A stretch of 14,256 bases of DNA from Rhodobacter sp. (GTDB lineage Bacteria > Pseudomonadota > Alphaproteobacteria > Rhodobacterales > Rhodobacteraceae). Below, piece after piece: positions 1-7,241 of the stretch. The DNA lies in NCBI GenBank assembly GCA_013824055.1, contig PNNE01000392.1:1-14256 (forward strand), given 5' to 3'. A model generated the notes under the pieces. That model saw only the letters and a list, made by a program, of their open reading frames with translations. It made no database searches and was not told the origin of the DNA. The position numbers were made by a program, and so were the translations under genes. The first letter of the stretch is position 1; each line of letters begins with the position of its first letter.

Positions 1-982
1 CGACAACCGCTGGGAACGGGTCAGCCGCGCCTATGACGCGATCATCCATGCCAGGGGCGAGACCGCGCCGGACCCGCTGACCGCCGTGTCGACCAGCTAT
101 GGCAAGGGCGAGACGGACGAATTCCTCGCCCCCACGGTGATCGACGGCTACCACGGTGCCAGGGACGGCGACGGGGTCTTCTGCCTGAACTTTCGCGCCG
201 ACCGCGCGCGCGAGATTCTGGCGGCCATCGGTGATCCGGCCTTCACCGCGTTTGACACCGGCACCAGGCCGCAGTGGTCGGTGCTGCTGGGAATGGTCGA
301 ATATTCGGACCAGCACAACGCCTACATGGGCACCGCCTTCCCCAAGCGGGTTCTGGTCAACACCCTTGGCGAATGGGTCGCCAGCCACGGGTTGACCCAG
401 TTCCGCCTGGCCGAGACCGAGAAATACCCCCACGTCACCTTCTTCCTGAACGGCGGCCGCGAGGCACCCTATCCCGGCGAAGACCGCGCCATGCCGCCCT
501 CGCCCAAGGTCGCGACCTATGACCTGCAACCCGAGATGAGCGCAGACCAGGTGTCCGACCACCTCGTCGCCGCCATCGACAGGGGATATGACCTGATCGT
601 GGTGAACTTCGCCAACCCCGACATGGTCGGCCATACCGGGTCGCTGCCCGCGGCGATCAAGGCCTGCGAGGCGGTGGACCGCGGCCTGACCCGCGCGCTG
701 GCGGCGCTGACCGCGAAGGGTGGGGCGATGATCGTCACCGCCGACCACGGCAACTGCGAGGTGATGGTCGATCCCGTCACCGGCGGGCCGCACACCGCGC
801 ATACCACCAACCCGGTCCCGGTGATCCTGGTGGGCGGCCCCCCCGGCGCCGTTCTGCGCAGCGGCCGCCTGGCCGACCTTGCGCCGACGCTGCTGCAGCT
901 CATGGGCCTGCCCCAGCCCGCCGAGATGACTGGCCAAAGCTTGCTGGGCCAAGGCTTGATCGGCCAGACCCTTATCGCATGA
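1..982 (+). CDS. gpmI: 2,3-bisphosphoglycerate-independent phosphoglycerate mutase (5' partial)
   Basis: Cytoplasmic glycolytic/gluconeogenic enzyme interconverting 3- and 2-phosphoglycerate, of the alkaline-phosphatase fold with two Mn ions. The frame is open from base 2 with no start in the window; the GTG at 86 is internal, because the codons before it read DNRWERVSRAYDAI, a typical stretch of this family. About 326 residues are visible of a usual 500-515, so roughly the first 180 (including the catalytic serine) lie upstream. Visible motifs: NFRADRAREI (from about 188) for substrate phosphate binding; NPDMVGH (about 614-634), TADHGNCE (about 738-761) and HTAHTTNPVP (about 790-820), which carry the metal-binding Asp/His residues. 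The C-terminus ends in three similar units, GQSLL, GQGLI and GQTLI. The stop overlaps the envC start by ATGA. Identification is secure. Confidence 0.96.
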   Translation, partial: DNRWERVSRAYDAIIHARGETAPDPLTAVSTSYGKGETDEFLAPTVIDGYHGARDGDGVFCLNFRADRAREILAAIGDPAFTAFDTGTRPQWSVLLGMVEYSDQHNAYMGTAFPKRVLVNTLGEWVASHGLTQFRLAETEKYPHVTFFLNGGREAPYPGEDRAMPPSPKVATYDLQPEMSADQVSDHLVAAIDRGYDLIVVNFANPDMVGHTGSLPAAIKACEAVDRGLTRALAALTAKGGAMIVTADHGNCEVMVDPVTGGPHTAHTTNPVPVILVGGPPGAVLRSGRLADLAPTLLQLMGLPQPAEMTGQSLLGQGLIGQTLIA

Positions 983-2094
983 TCCGCACCGCCGCCCTTC
1001 TGTGCCTTCTGGCCCTGCCGCTGCGGGCCGAGACCGTGGCCGAGCAGGCAGCAAGGGCCTCGACCGAACTGCAACAGGCGGTATCGGCGCTGGAGCAGGC
1101 GACCGAAGCGCGCGACCGGGTCTCGGCGCTAAGCCGGACGATCCGGGCCTATGAATCCGGTCTTGCCGCCCTGCGCGGCGCGTTGCGCGAAGCCGCCCTG
1201 CGCGAGGCGACGCTGACCCGCGCCTTCGACGCCAAACGCGACGGGATCGGGCGGCTCCTGGGCGTGCTTGCGACGATGGAGGCGAACCCCGGCCCGCTCT
1301 TGCTGCTGCATCCCGAAGGCGCCATCAGCAGCGCAAGGTCGGGGATGATCCTGGCCGACGTGACGCCCGCCCTGCAGTCCGAGGCCGCCGCGCTGAAAGC
1401 CGAACTGCAGGAACTGGCCGACCTTCGCGCCCTGCAGCTTTCGGCGGGCGAGGTGCTGAAGACCGGCCTTGCCACCGCGCAGGAGGCCCGCACCGAACTG
1501 TCGCAGGCGATCTCGGACCGCACCGACCTGCCCAAACGCTTCACCGATGACCCCGAGGTGCTGCAGGGCCTGCTGGACAGCGCCGACACGCTGGACGCCT
1601 TTGCCGCCGGCCTGTCGCCCGATGCCGAAAGCGGCACCTCCTTCGCCGGTGAACAGGGCCGCCTGCCGCTGCCGGTGCTGGGCACGATCCTGCGCCGCCC
1701 GGACGAGGCCGACGCCGCCGGGGTTCGCCGGCCCGGCGTGACGCTGGCGACCCAGCCGCTTGCCCTGGTCACCGCCCCCTGGCCCGCCACCATCCGCTAT
1801 CGCGGGCCGCTTCTCGACTACGGAAATGTGATGATCCTTGAGCCGGGGGACGGCTATCTCCTGGTTCTGGCAGGGATGGAAACCCTGTATGGCGAAGTGG
1901 GAGAGGTTGTCGCAGCCGATGCACCCCTGGGCCTGATGGGCGGGCCATCCGGTGCTGCTGCGGAATTCGTGGCCGGATCGCCAGATCGCTCTGGTGGGCG
2001 TGACACGGAAACGCTTTATATGGAACTCAGGCAGGGGGCAGTCCCCGTGGACCCGACACCGTGGTTCGCCGGACTTGCCCGCACAGGAGACTGA
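979..2094 (+). CDS. EnvC-type murein hydrolase activator (degenerate LytM domain)
   Basis: Likely periplasmic activator of cell-wall amidases during division. The 371-residue protein starts with a signal peptide (MIRTAALLCLLALPLRA, then ETVAEQ). Residues about 20-190 are charged and Leu/Ala/Glu-rich with heptad character, the coiled coil expected of EnvC. The C-terminal part (about 260-371) matches the LytM/M23 fold: ATIRYRGPLLDYG, ILEPGDGYLLVLAGM, GEVGEVVAADAPLGLMGG and LYMELRQGAVPVDPTPW. No histidine of the HxxxD or HxH zinc sites is present, so it should activate rather than cut peptidoglycan, as known for EnvC. The ATG overlaps the gpmI stop, implying translational coupling; ctpA follows six bases after the stop. 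Family assignment is firm; the partner amidase is inferred. Confidence 0.88.
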   Translation: MIRTAALLCLLALPLRAETVAEQAARASTELQQAVSALEQATEARDRVSALSRTIRAYESGLAALRGALREAALREATLTRAFDAKRDGIGRLLGVLATMEANPGPLLLLHPEGAISSARSGMILADVTPALQSEAAALKAELQELADLRALQLSAGEVLKTGLATAQEARTELSQAISDRTDLPKRFTDDPEVLQGLLDSADTLDAFAAGLSPDAESGTSFAGEQGRLPLPVLGTILRRPDEADAAGVRRPGVTLATQPLALVTAPWPATIRYRGPLLDYGNVMILEPGDGYLLVLAGMETLYGEVGEVVAADAPLGLMGGPSGAAAEFVAGSPDRSGGRDTETLYMELRQGAVPVDPTPWFAGLARTGD

Positions 2095-2099
2095 CGAGG

Positions 2100-3449
2100 A
2101 TGAAGAAGCATGTGATCGCCGCGCTGGCGGGAACCGTTGCCGGGGTCATCGCGACCACGCAGATCGCCGGTCCCCTCGTCGCGCAGGAGGCGATGCAGGA
2201 AAGTTCGATCTACGACCAGCTTGACCTCTTCGGCGATATCTTCGAACGGGTTCGGGCGCAGTATGTCGAAGAGGTCTCGACGGAAGATCTGGTGACTGCC
2301 GCGATCAACGGCATGCTCACTTCGCTGGACCCGCATTCGTCCTACCTCTCCGCCAAGGACTTCGAGGACATGCAGGTCCAGACCCGCGGCGAATTCGGCG
2401 GCCTCGGGATCGAGGTGACGCAAGAGGAAGGCTTCATCAAGGTCATCGCCCCGATGGACGATACCCCCGCCGACAAGGCCGGGATCCTTGCGGGCGACTT
2501 CATCACCCATGTCAATGGCGAGCCGGTCTCGGGCCTGCTGCTTGACGACGCCGTCGCAAGGATGCGCGGCCCGGTCGGGTCCGAGATCATCATCACCGTC
2601 GTCCGGGAAGGCACGCCCGAACCCTTTGACGTGTCGATCATCCGCGACACGATCAAGCTGACCGCCGTGCGCGGCCGCGTCGTCGGCAAGACCATCGTGC
2701 TGCGGATCACCACCTTCAACGACCAGACCACCAGCGGCGTGGCCGCAGAGCTGCAGAAGGGCCTGGAAGAGCTTGGCGGCATAGCCAACCTCGACGGCCT
2801 TGTCATCGACATGCGCAACAACCCCGGCGGCCTGCTGAACGAGGCGATCACCGTCGCGGACAGCTTCCTCGACAAGGGCGAGATCGTCTCGACCCGGGGC
2901 CGCGATCCGCAAAGCGGCGAGCGTTACAATGCCCAGCCCGGCGACCTCATCGAAGGCAAGCCGATCGTGGTGCTGATCAACAGCGGCTCTGCCTCGGCGT
3001 CCGAGATCGTGGCCGGTGCCCTGCAGGATCATCGCCGTGCCATCGTCGTCGGCACCAAGAGCTTCGGCAAGGGCTCGGTCCAGACCCTGATCCCGCTGCG
3101 CGGCGACGGGGCCATGCGCCTGACCACCGCGCGCTACTACACCCCCTCGGGCCGGTCGATCCAGGCGCTTGGCATCTCGCCCGACATCGTCGTCCAGCAA
3201 CCTGTCCCCCCGCCCGCCGACGAGGCCGCCGCCGAGGACGAGCTGTCCGCAGCGCGGCGCGACCGGTCGGAAGCCGACCTGCGCGGGGCGATCACCAACG
3301 ACTCGATGACCGATGAGGAAAGGCGGCTCTACCAGGAAGAGCAGCAGCGCGCCGAGGAATCCGCCAAGCTGCGCGACGAGGACTACCAGCTTGCCTACGC
3401 CGTCGACATCATCAAGGGCCTGACCGTCATCGCCGGGGACCAGCCGTAA
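2100..3449 (+). CDS. ctpA: Carboxy-terminal processing protease, S41 family
   Basis: Exported serine protease that trims or degrades proteins from their C-termini in the periplasm; family members often act on cell-wall enzymes. I place the start at ATG 2100 (449 residues), with AGGAGA at 2085-2090 upstream and an N-terminal signal/anchor (MKKHVIAALAGTVAGVIATT); an in-frame GTG at 2061 would put 13 charged residues before it. Order: N-terminal helical region, PDZ domain (about 85-165, with GGLGIEV and ITHVNGEPV), then the protease core. The Ser/Lys dyad fits Ser299 in GSASASEIV and Lys324 in SFGKGSVQT, with the 25-residue spacing usual for CTPs. The acidic tail (about 375-430) is rich in Glu/Asp/Arg. 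It sits between envC and rppH, and the envC neighbour fits a cell-envelope role. Confidence 0.95.
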   Translation: MKKHVIAALAGTVAGVIATTQIAGPLVAQEAMQESSIYDQLDLFGDIFERVRAQYVEEVSTEDLVTAAINGMLTSLDPHSSYLSAKDFEDMQVQTRGEFGGLGIEVTQEEGFIKVIAPMDDTPADKAGILAGDFITHVNGEPVSGLLLDDAVARMRGPVGSEIIITVVREGTPEPFDVSIIRDTIKLTAVRGRVVGKTIVLRITTFNDQTTSGVAAELQKGLEELGGIANLDGLVIDMRNNPGGLLNEAITVADSFLDKGEIVSTRGRDPQSGERYNAQPGDLIEGKPIVVLINSGSASASEIVAGALQDHRRAIVVGTKSFGKGSVQTLIPLRGDGAMRLTTARYYTPSGRSIQALGISPDIVVQQPVPPPADEAAAEDELSAARRDRSEADLRGAITNDSMTDEERRLYQEEQQRAEESAKLRDEDYQLAYAVDIIKGLTVIAGDQP

Positions 3450-3453
3450 CCCC

Positions 3454-3933
3454 ATGATCGACGCCGAAAGCCTGCCCTACCGGCCCTGCGTGGGCGTCGT
3501 CCTGATCGACGCCCGCGGCATGGTCTTTGCCGGCCAGCGGCTCGACAGCCCCTCGCCCGCCTGGCAGATGCCGCAAGGCGGGATCGACGAGGGCGAAAAA
3601 CCGCGCGAAGCCGCCTACCGCGAGCTTCGGGAAGAAACCGGCGTCACCCGTGACCTGGTGGAATTCGTGGGCAAGACGCACGGCTGGGTGACCTACGACC
3701 TCCCGCCCGAGCTTCTGGGCCGCGTCTGGGGTGGCAAGTATCGCGGCCAGAAGCAGAAGTGGTTCCTGTTCCGCTTCAAGGGCCAGGACAGCGACATCAA
3801 GATCGGCAGCGACCACCCCGAGTTCTCGTCCTGGCGCTGGATTCTGGCCGACGAGATGGTCGAAAGCATCGTCCCCTTCAAGCGGCCGGTCTATGAAGCG
3901 GTCATCCGCAGTTTCCGGGCCTACCTGGCCTAG
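3454..3933 (+). CDS. rppH: RNA pyrophosphohydrolase (Nudix)
   Basis: Removes pyrophosphate from the 5' triphosphate end of mRNAs, opening them to RNase E-dependent decay; cytoplasmic. At 159 residues it has the family length. It starts LPYRPCVGVVLI and has WQMPQGGIDEGE, both characteristic of RppH. The Nudix box is complete at residues 42-64 (Gly43-type start, Glu48, then REL-REETGV with Glu57, Glu60 and Glu61 as metal ligands). WGGKYRGQKQKWFLFRF follows, another RppH signature. The ATG lies four bases after the ctpA stop with no strong Shine-Dalgarno, so it probably depends on upstream translation. Very secure. Confidence 0.95.
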   Translation: MIDAESLPYRPCVGVVLIDARGMVFAGQRLDSPSPAWQMPQGGIDEGEKPREAAYRELREETGVTRDLVEFVGKTHGWVTYDLPPELLGRVWGGKYRGQKQKWFLFRFKGQDSDIKIGSDHPEFSSWRWILADEMVESIVPFKRPVYEAVIRSFRAYLA

Positions 3934-4008
3934 ACAGGTTGATGTATCGCAAGACTTGCAAAGCCGCCTCGGTCTAGCATGTCGCCTGTGGTCAGTCCGG
4001 GTGTCCTC

Positions 4009-4383
4009 ATGAACCTTGCCTTGTCGGTCCTGCTGGTCTTTGCCGCCTTCCTCGCGATTCCGATCCTGGTCTATGGCGCATTTTCGGCAGCCTTGGGCAT
4101 TGAAGTGCCAGGCGGAAACCCCGCCACCTTCCTGTCGGGCATTGCAGTGTCAAAGCTGGGCACCGCCATTGCCTTCGTCGGCCTGTGGCTCATGGTGCGC
4201 TACGACCAGGTCGACCGGATATGGACCTACGTGCTGTTCTGGTGGCTCATGTTCGTGCTGGGCGAGAGCGGCCAGGCCATCGGTCCGGGCTACAGTTGGA
4301 CCGAGGCCCTGGCCGGGATCATCTCTGCCAGCATCTACCTGCCGCTGGCGGGGCTGATCGTGACACGGTTTCTGCGAGATTAG
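4009..4383 (+). CDS. Hypothetical small four-helix membrane protein
   Basis: Not recognised. From ATG 4009 it is 124 residues with four hydrophobic segments: about 4-29, 51-64, 71-85 and 100-122. Short polar loops include VPGGNPATF and VRYDQVDRIW, and a Trp/Phe-rich third helix (VLFWWLMFVLGE). An in-frame ATG at 3979 would add ten residues (MSPVVSPGVL); I prefer 4009 because it begins directly with a membrane-segment-like stretch, but neither start has a convincing Shine-Dalgarno. It reads plausibly as an inner-membrane protein with no visible catalytic motif. It lies 75 bases after rppH and upstream of the sulfate-assimilation gene; no functional link is implied. Codon use resembles the neighbours, so it is probably a real gene. 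Confidence 0.65.
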   Translation: MNLALSVLLVFAAFLAIPILVYGAFSAALGIEVPGGNPATFLSGIAVSKLGTAIAFVGLWLMVRYDQVDRIWTYVLFWWLMFVLGESGQAIGPGYSWTEALAGIISASIYLPLAGLIVTRFLRD

Positions 4384-4635
4384 GTGCCCTGCCGCGCAGG
4401 ATCAGGGACGCTGTTCCGGGATTCCGGTGGCTCGCGCGCCCTTTCGGGAAAACCATCCGCTCCACGCGTCAGCGCGGAACAGTGACCCGCGACCCTTTGG
4501 CATGGCGGCATTTCCGCCTTTTCTCCCGAGGAACATCCGGCGATTGCTTGAATTCCGCCCCTTTCCCGCGCTACGGACCCGGCCAAATGCGGCCCCGTCC
4601 GTTCTGAAAGCCCGCCCGCGCTGAAAGGTTGTCCG
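4384..4635 (+). other. 252-base intergenic leader before sat-cysC
   Basis: No gene visible. Just after the preceding stop is a weak hairpin (CCTGC-CGC-GCAGG, 4388-4400) with no T-run. The 3' part is less G-rich and likely holds the promoter of the sulfurylase gene. I looked for a SAM-type riboswitch and see no recognisable aptamer. A short open frame on the plus strand crosses the region but has no ribosome-binding site or recognisable product. Confidence 0.5.
4548..4577 (+). promoter_or_regulatory. Possible sigma-70 promoter of sat-cysC
   Basis: TTGAAT at 4548-4553 and TACGGA at 4572-4577, 18 bases apart, form a weak -35/-10 pair about 60 bases before the start codon. The -10 match is poor, so this is only a suggestion. 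Confidence 0.25.
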
Positions 4636-6342
4636 ATGTATCTTGCGAACCACGCTCCGATCCCCGAACTTTACGTCTCTTACGACTCGGCCCAGAAGCT
4701 GAAGATCGAGGCCGGGCAGCTGCCGTCCTGGGACCTGACCCCGCGCCAGATCTGCGACCTGGAGCTGTTGATGAACGGCGGCTTTGCGCCGCTGAAGGGC
4801 TTCATGGGCCAGGCGGATTATGACGGCGTCGTTGCCGACATGCGCACCGCCGACGGCACGCTCTGGCCGATGCCGATCACGCTGGACGTCTCGGAAGCCT
4901 TCGCCGACAAGGTCGAGCCGGGCCAGGACATCGCCCTGCGCGACCAGGAAGGCGTGATCCTGGCCATCCTGTCGATCAGCGACAAGTGGGTGCCGAACAA
5001 GGCGGTCGAGGCGGAACACGTCTTCGGTGCCGACGACCTTGCCCACCCGGCGGTGAACTACCTGCACAATCAGGCCGGCAAGGTCTATCTGGGCGGCCCG
5101 GTGATCGGCATCCAGCAGCCGGTCCACTATGACTTCAAGGCCCGCCGCGACACGCCCAACGAACTGCGCGCCCTGTTCCGCAAGCTGGGCTGGCGCAAGA
5201 TCGTCGCCTTCCAGACCCGCAATCCCTTGCACCGCGCGCACCAGGAACTGACCTTCCGCGCCGCGCGCGAGGCCGAGGCGAATCTGCTGATCCACCCGGT
5301 TGTCGGCATGACCAAGCCGGGCGATGTCGACCACTTCACCCGCGTCCGCTGCTATGAGGCGGTCCTGGACAAGTACCCGGCCCAGACCACCGCCCTGTCG
5401 CTTCTGAACCTTGCCATGCGCATGGCCGGCCCGCGCGAGGCGGTGTGGCACGGCATCATCCGTCGCAACCACGGCTGCACCCACATGATCGTCGGCCGCG
5501 ACCATGCCGGTCCGGGCAAGAACAGCGCGGGCAAGGATTTCTACGACCCCTACGCCGCGCAAGAGCTGTTCGCCCAGCACGCCAAGGAAATCGGCATCGA
5601 GATGGTCGACTTCAAGCACATGGTCTACGTGCAGGAAAAGGCGCAGTACTATCCCGCGAACGAGATCCCGGAAGGCTCCACCGTCCTCGACATCTCGGGC
5701 ACCGAATTGCGCCGCCGGTTGCGCGAGGGGCTGGACATCCCCGAATGGTTCTCGTTCCCCGAGGTGGTCAGCGAACTGCGCAAGACCAGCCCCGCGCGGT
5801 CGAAGCAGGGCTTCACCGTGTTCTTCACCGGCCTTTCCGGCAGCGGCAAATCCACCATCGCCAACGCGCTGATGGTCAAGCTGATGGAAATGGGCGGGCG
5901 TCCCGTGACGCTCTTGGACGGTGACGTGGTGCGCAAGCATCTGTCGTCGGAACTGGGCTTCTCGAAGGAGCACCGCGACCTGAACATCAAGCGCATCGGC
6001 TATGTGGCGTCCGAGATCACCAAGAACGGCGGCATCGCGATCTGCGCCCCCATCGCGCCCTACACCGCGACCCGCCGCGCCGTGCGCGAGATGATCGAAG
6101 GCTTCGGCGCCTTCATCGAAGTCCATGTCGCGACCAGCATCGAAGAATGTGAACGCCGCGACCGCAAGGGCCTGTACAAACTGGCGCGCGAGGGCAAGAT
6201 CAAGGAATTCACCGGGATTTCCGACCCCTACGAGGCGCCCACCCAGGCCGAGCTTGTGGTCGACACCGAGAATGTCGATGTCGACCACTGCGCGCACCAG
6301 GTGCTGCTGAAGCTGGAGCAGATGGGCCTGATCCGGGCCTGA
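4636..6342 (+). CDS. Bifunctional sulfate adenylyltransferase / adenylylsulfate kinase
   Basis: A Sat-CysC fusion: the N-terminal part makes adenosine 5'-phosphosulfate from ATP and sulfate, and the C-terminal part phosphorylates it to PAPS; cytoplasmic sulfate assimilation. The 568 residues match the single-chain bacterial type. The sulfurylase part (about 1-390) opens with a PUA-like region, then QTRNPLHRAH (His199 and His202 of the HxxH nucleotide site) and GRDHAGPG (287-294). The kinase part (about 393-568) has the P-loop GLSGSGKST (399-407), LLDGDVVR (426-433), LGFSKEHR and ICAPIAPY. No domain is truncated and all key motifs are present. GAAAGG at 4623-4628 sits seven bases before ATG 4636. 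No partner cys genes are in view; it appears to be a single-gene unit. Confidence 0.95.
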   Translation: MYLANHAPIPELYVSYDSAQKLKIEAGQLPSWDLTPRQICDLELLMNGGFAPLKGFMGQADYDGVVADMRTADGTLWPMPITLDVSEAFADKVEPGQDIALRDQEGVILAILSISDKWVPNKAVEAEHVFGADDLAHPAVNYLHNQAGKVYLGGPVIGIQQPVHYDFKARRDTPNELRALFRKLGWRKIVAFQTRNPLHRAHQELTFRAAREAEANLLIHPVVGMTKPGDVDHFTRVRCYEAVLDKYPAQTTALSLLNLAMRMAGPREAVWHGIIRRNHGCTHMIVGRDHAGPGKNSAGKDFYDPYAAQELFAQHAKEIGIEMVDFKHMVYVQEKAQYYPANEIPEGSTVLDISGTELRRRLREGLDIPEWFSFPEVVSELRKTSPARSKQGFTVFFTGLSGSGKSTIANALMVKLMEMGGRPVTLLDGDVVRKHLSSELGFSKEHRDLNIKRIGYVASEITKNGGIAICAPIAPYTATRRAVREMIEGFGAFIEVHVATSIEECERRDRKGLYKLAREGKIKEFTGISDPYEAPTQAELVVDTENVDVDHCAHQVLLKLEQMGLIRA

Positions 6343-6378
6343 TCCGGGACCTGATCTGGGGCCTGCCGCCCTGCGCCT

Positions 6379-6415
6379 CCCCTCCCCCTCGTGGGGAGGG
6401 GATGGGGGTGGGGGG
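6379..6415. repeat. Perfect hairpin fused to a G-run tract (repeat-like, G-quadruplex-prone)
   Basis: CCCCTCCCC (6379-6387) and GGGGAGGGG (6393-6401) pair perfectly over a five-base loop. The right arm continues into two more G-runs (6404-6408 and 6410-6415), giving four runs of at least four G with loops of one or two bases. It lies between the convergent sat-cysC and b561 genes. There is no T-run on either side, so it is not a standard Rho-independent terminator, although it could still block transcription from both directions. It resembles intergenic repeats I recall from GC-rich proteobacteria. Confidence 0.7.
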
Positions 6416-6429
6416 AATCGGGCAAAGGG

Positions 6430-6903
6430 CTATTCCGCCCGCATCATCCGGCGCAGCAGGCCGTCCTTCAGGACATAGTGATGGTAAAGCGCCATCAGCG
6501 CGTGGCCCAGCACGACCAGCATCAACAGGTTCGCCGCCTGCCCGTGGAGCCGGCCCAGGTCCAGCCCCAGGAAGAAGACAGCGGCCCCGCCCAGTGGAAC
6601 CGCAATCATCAGAAGATAGATCAGCCGGTGGCCCCAGTCCGCTGCCAGCACCGACAGGCTGCCGGGCGCTCCCGGAGCGGCGGGAGCGCCGCGCGACAGG
6701 CGCACCAGCACCCGCACCACGACCAGCACCAGGATCGCCAGGCCCAGGGCCACATGCGGCACAAAGCCTGCTGCGCCCCCCTCCTCGACCAGTTCCATTG
6801 CCTCCTCGGCACCTTCGCCGGTGAACCATGCGGTCACGATCAGGATGGCAATCAGCCAGTGCAGGGCAATCTGGATGCCCGAGTATCCGGTTGTGGTTTT
6901 CAA
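6430..6903 (-). CDS. Cytochrome b561 family membrane protein
   Basis: Inner-membrane di-heme b-type cytochrome, a small electron carrier between quinols and other acceptors. Using the TTG start at 6903 it has 157 residues. Four membrane helices are visible, with heme-ligand candidates His15 (ALHW), His50 (FVPHVALG), His120 (LHGQ) and His134 (VLGHALMALYHHYVL), the spacing of the bacterial cytB561 family. The end, LKDGLLRRMMRAE, is also typical. I chose TTG because a near-perfect GGAGGT lies four bases upstream; starts further upstream (for example at 6960) would place that site inside the coding region and add an unusual N-terminus. It lies 110 bases after the DUF1150 gene. Substrate and partner cannot be read from sequence. 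Confidence 0.88.
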   Translation of the reverse strand: MKTTTGYSGIQIALHWLIAILIVTAWFTGEGAEEAMELVEEGGAAGFVPHVALGLAILVLVVVRVLVRLSRGAPAAPGAPGSLSVLAADWGHRLIYLLMIAVPLGGAAVFFLGLDLGRLHGQAANLLMLVVLGHALMALYHHYVLKDGLLRRMMRAE

Positions 6904-6907
6904 GATG

Positions 6908-6913
6908 ACCTCC
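6908..6913 (-). promoter_or_regulatory. Strong Shine-Dalgarno deciding the TTG start of b561
   Basis: GGAGGT on the minus strand (6913 to 6908), four bases before TTG at 6903-6901. It is one of the strongest ribosome-binding sites in the window, and it selects a non-ATG start. Confidence 0.7.
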
Positions 6914-6929
6914 GTTGACGACACGACAC

Positions 6930-6976
6930 CTACGTCCCAACGTAGCCGTTCCGTCGCCAAAGGCCATTCTTGTCAA
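6930..6976 (-). promoter_or_regulatory. Possible promoter/operator region of b561
   Basis: On the minus strand a perfect TTGACA lies at 6976-6971, but the hexamer 17 bases on (CGGAAC) is a poor -10. Downstream is the inverted repeat CTACGT-N4-ACGTAG (6930-6945), about 27-42 bases before the TTG start. It could be an operator or a short leader hairpin. Only the -35 match and the repeat are seen directly. Confidence 0.3.
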
Positions 6977-7013
6977 AGGCGTGCCAGCCGACCCGCGCCG
7001 AGGCGACTTGCGA

Positions 7014-7241
7014 TCAGTGCACGCTTACGGGCGTGAAATCGTGCTCGCGCGCCAGATGAAACGCCAGCTTGCGGTCGGCGACCAGCGCCAGTTGGCGGCC
7101 ATCCGCCCCGTGGACCGACCAGATCACCTCCAGCCCGCCCATCTGTTCGCGCACCTCAACCGGCAGGTCCGTGACCGCGATTTCGCGGACATAGACGATC
7201 CGGTCGGCCCCTTGCGGCAGCCCGTTGAACGGAGTGTTCAC
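7014..7241 (-). CDS. DUF1150 family protein
   Basis: A small cytoplasmic protein of 75 residues, no signal peptide or membrane segment. It has the pattern of the DUF1150 family known beside hsp20 genes in Rhodobacterales: DRIVYVREIAVTDLPVEVRE, then ADGRQLALVADRKLAFHLAR and a short end, PVSVH. Function unknown. Start is GTG at 7241-7239, which overlaps the hsp20 stop as GTGA and has GGAAGGGG (7256-7249) seven bases upstream, inside hsp20. This arrangement implies translation coupled to Hsp20 and so likely heat-linked expression. Confidence 0.85.
   Translation of the reverse strand: MNTPFNGLPQGADRIVYVREIAVTDLPVEVREQMGGLEVIWSVHGADGRQLALVADRKLAFHLAREHDFTPVSVH

Noticed and set aside
2016..3455. 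Long open frame (479 codons) antisense to ctpA
   Set aside because: It mirrors a clear CtpA gene; composition (Asp/Gly/His/Arg-rich) is that of a GC-driven antisense frame and no domain is recognisable.
3949..3959. GCAAG-A-CTTGC as a terminator after rppH
   Set aside because: The one-base spacer cannot form a hairpin loop and there is no T-run; at most a chance palindrome or operator.
4384..4635. SAM or other riboswitch before sat-cysC
   Set aside because: No aptamer-like conserved core or strong terminator stem could be made out.
4402..6297. 631-codon open frame antisense to sat-cysC
   Set aside because: Fully opposite a well-supported enzyme gene, no family motif; typical shadow in high-GC DNA.
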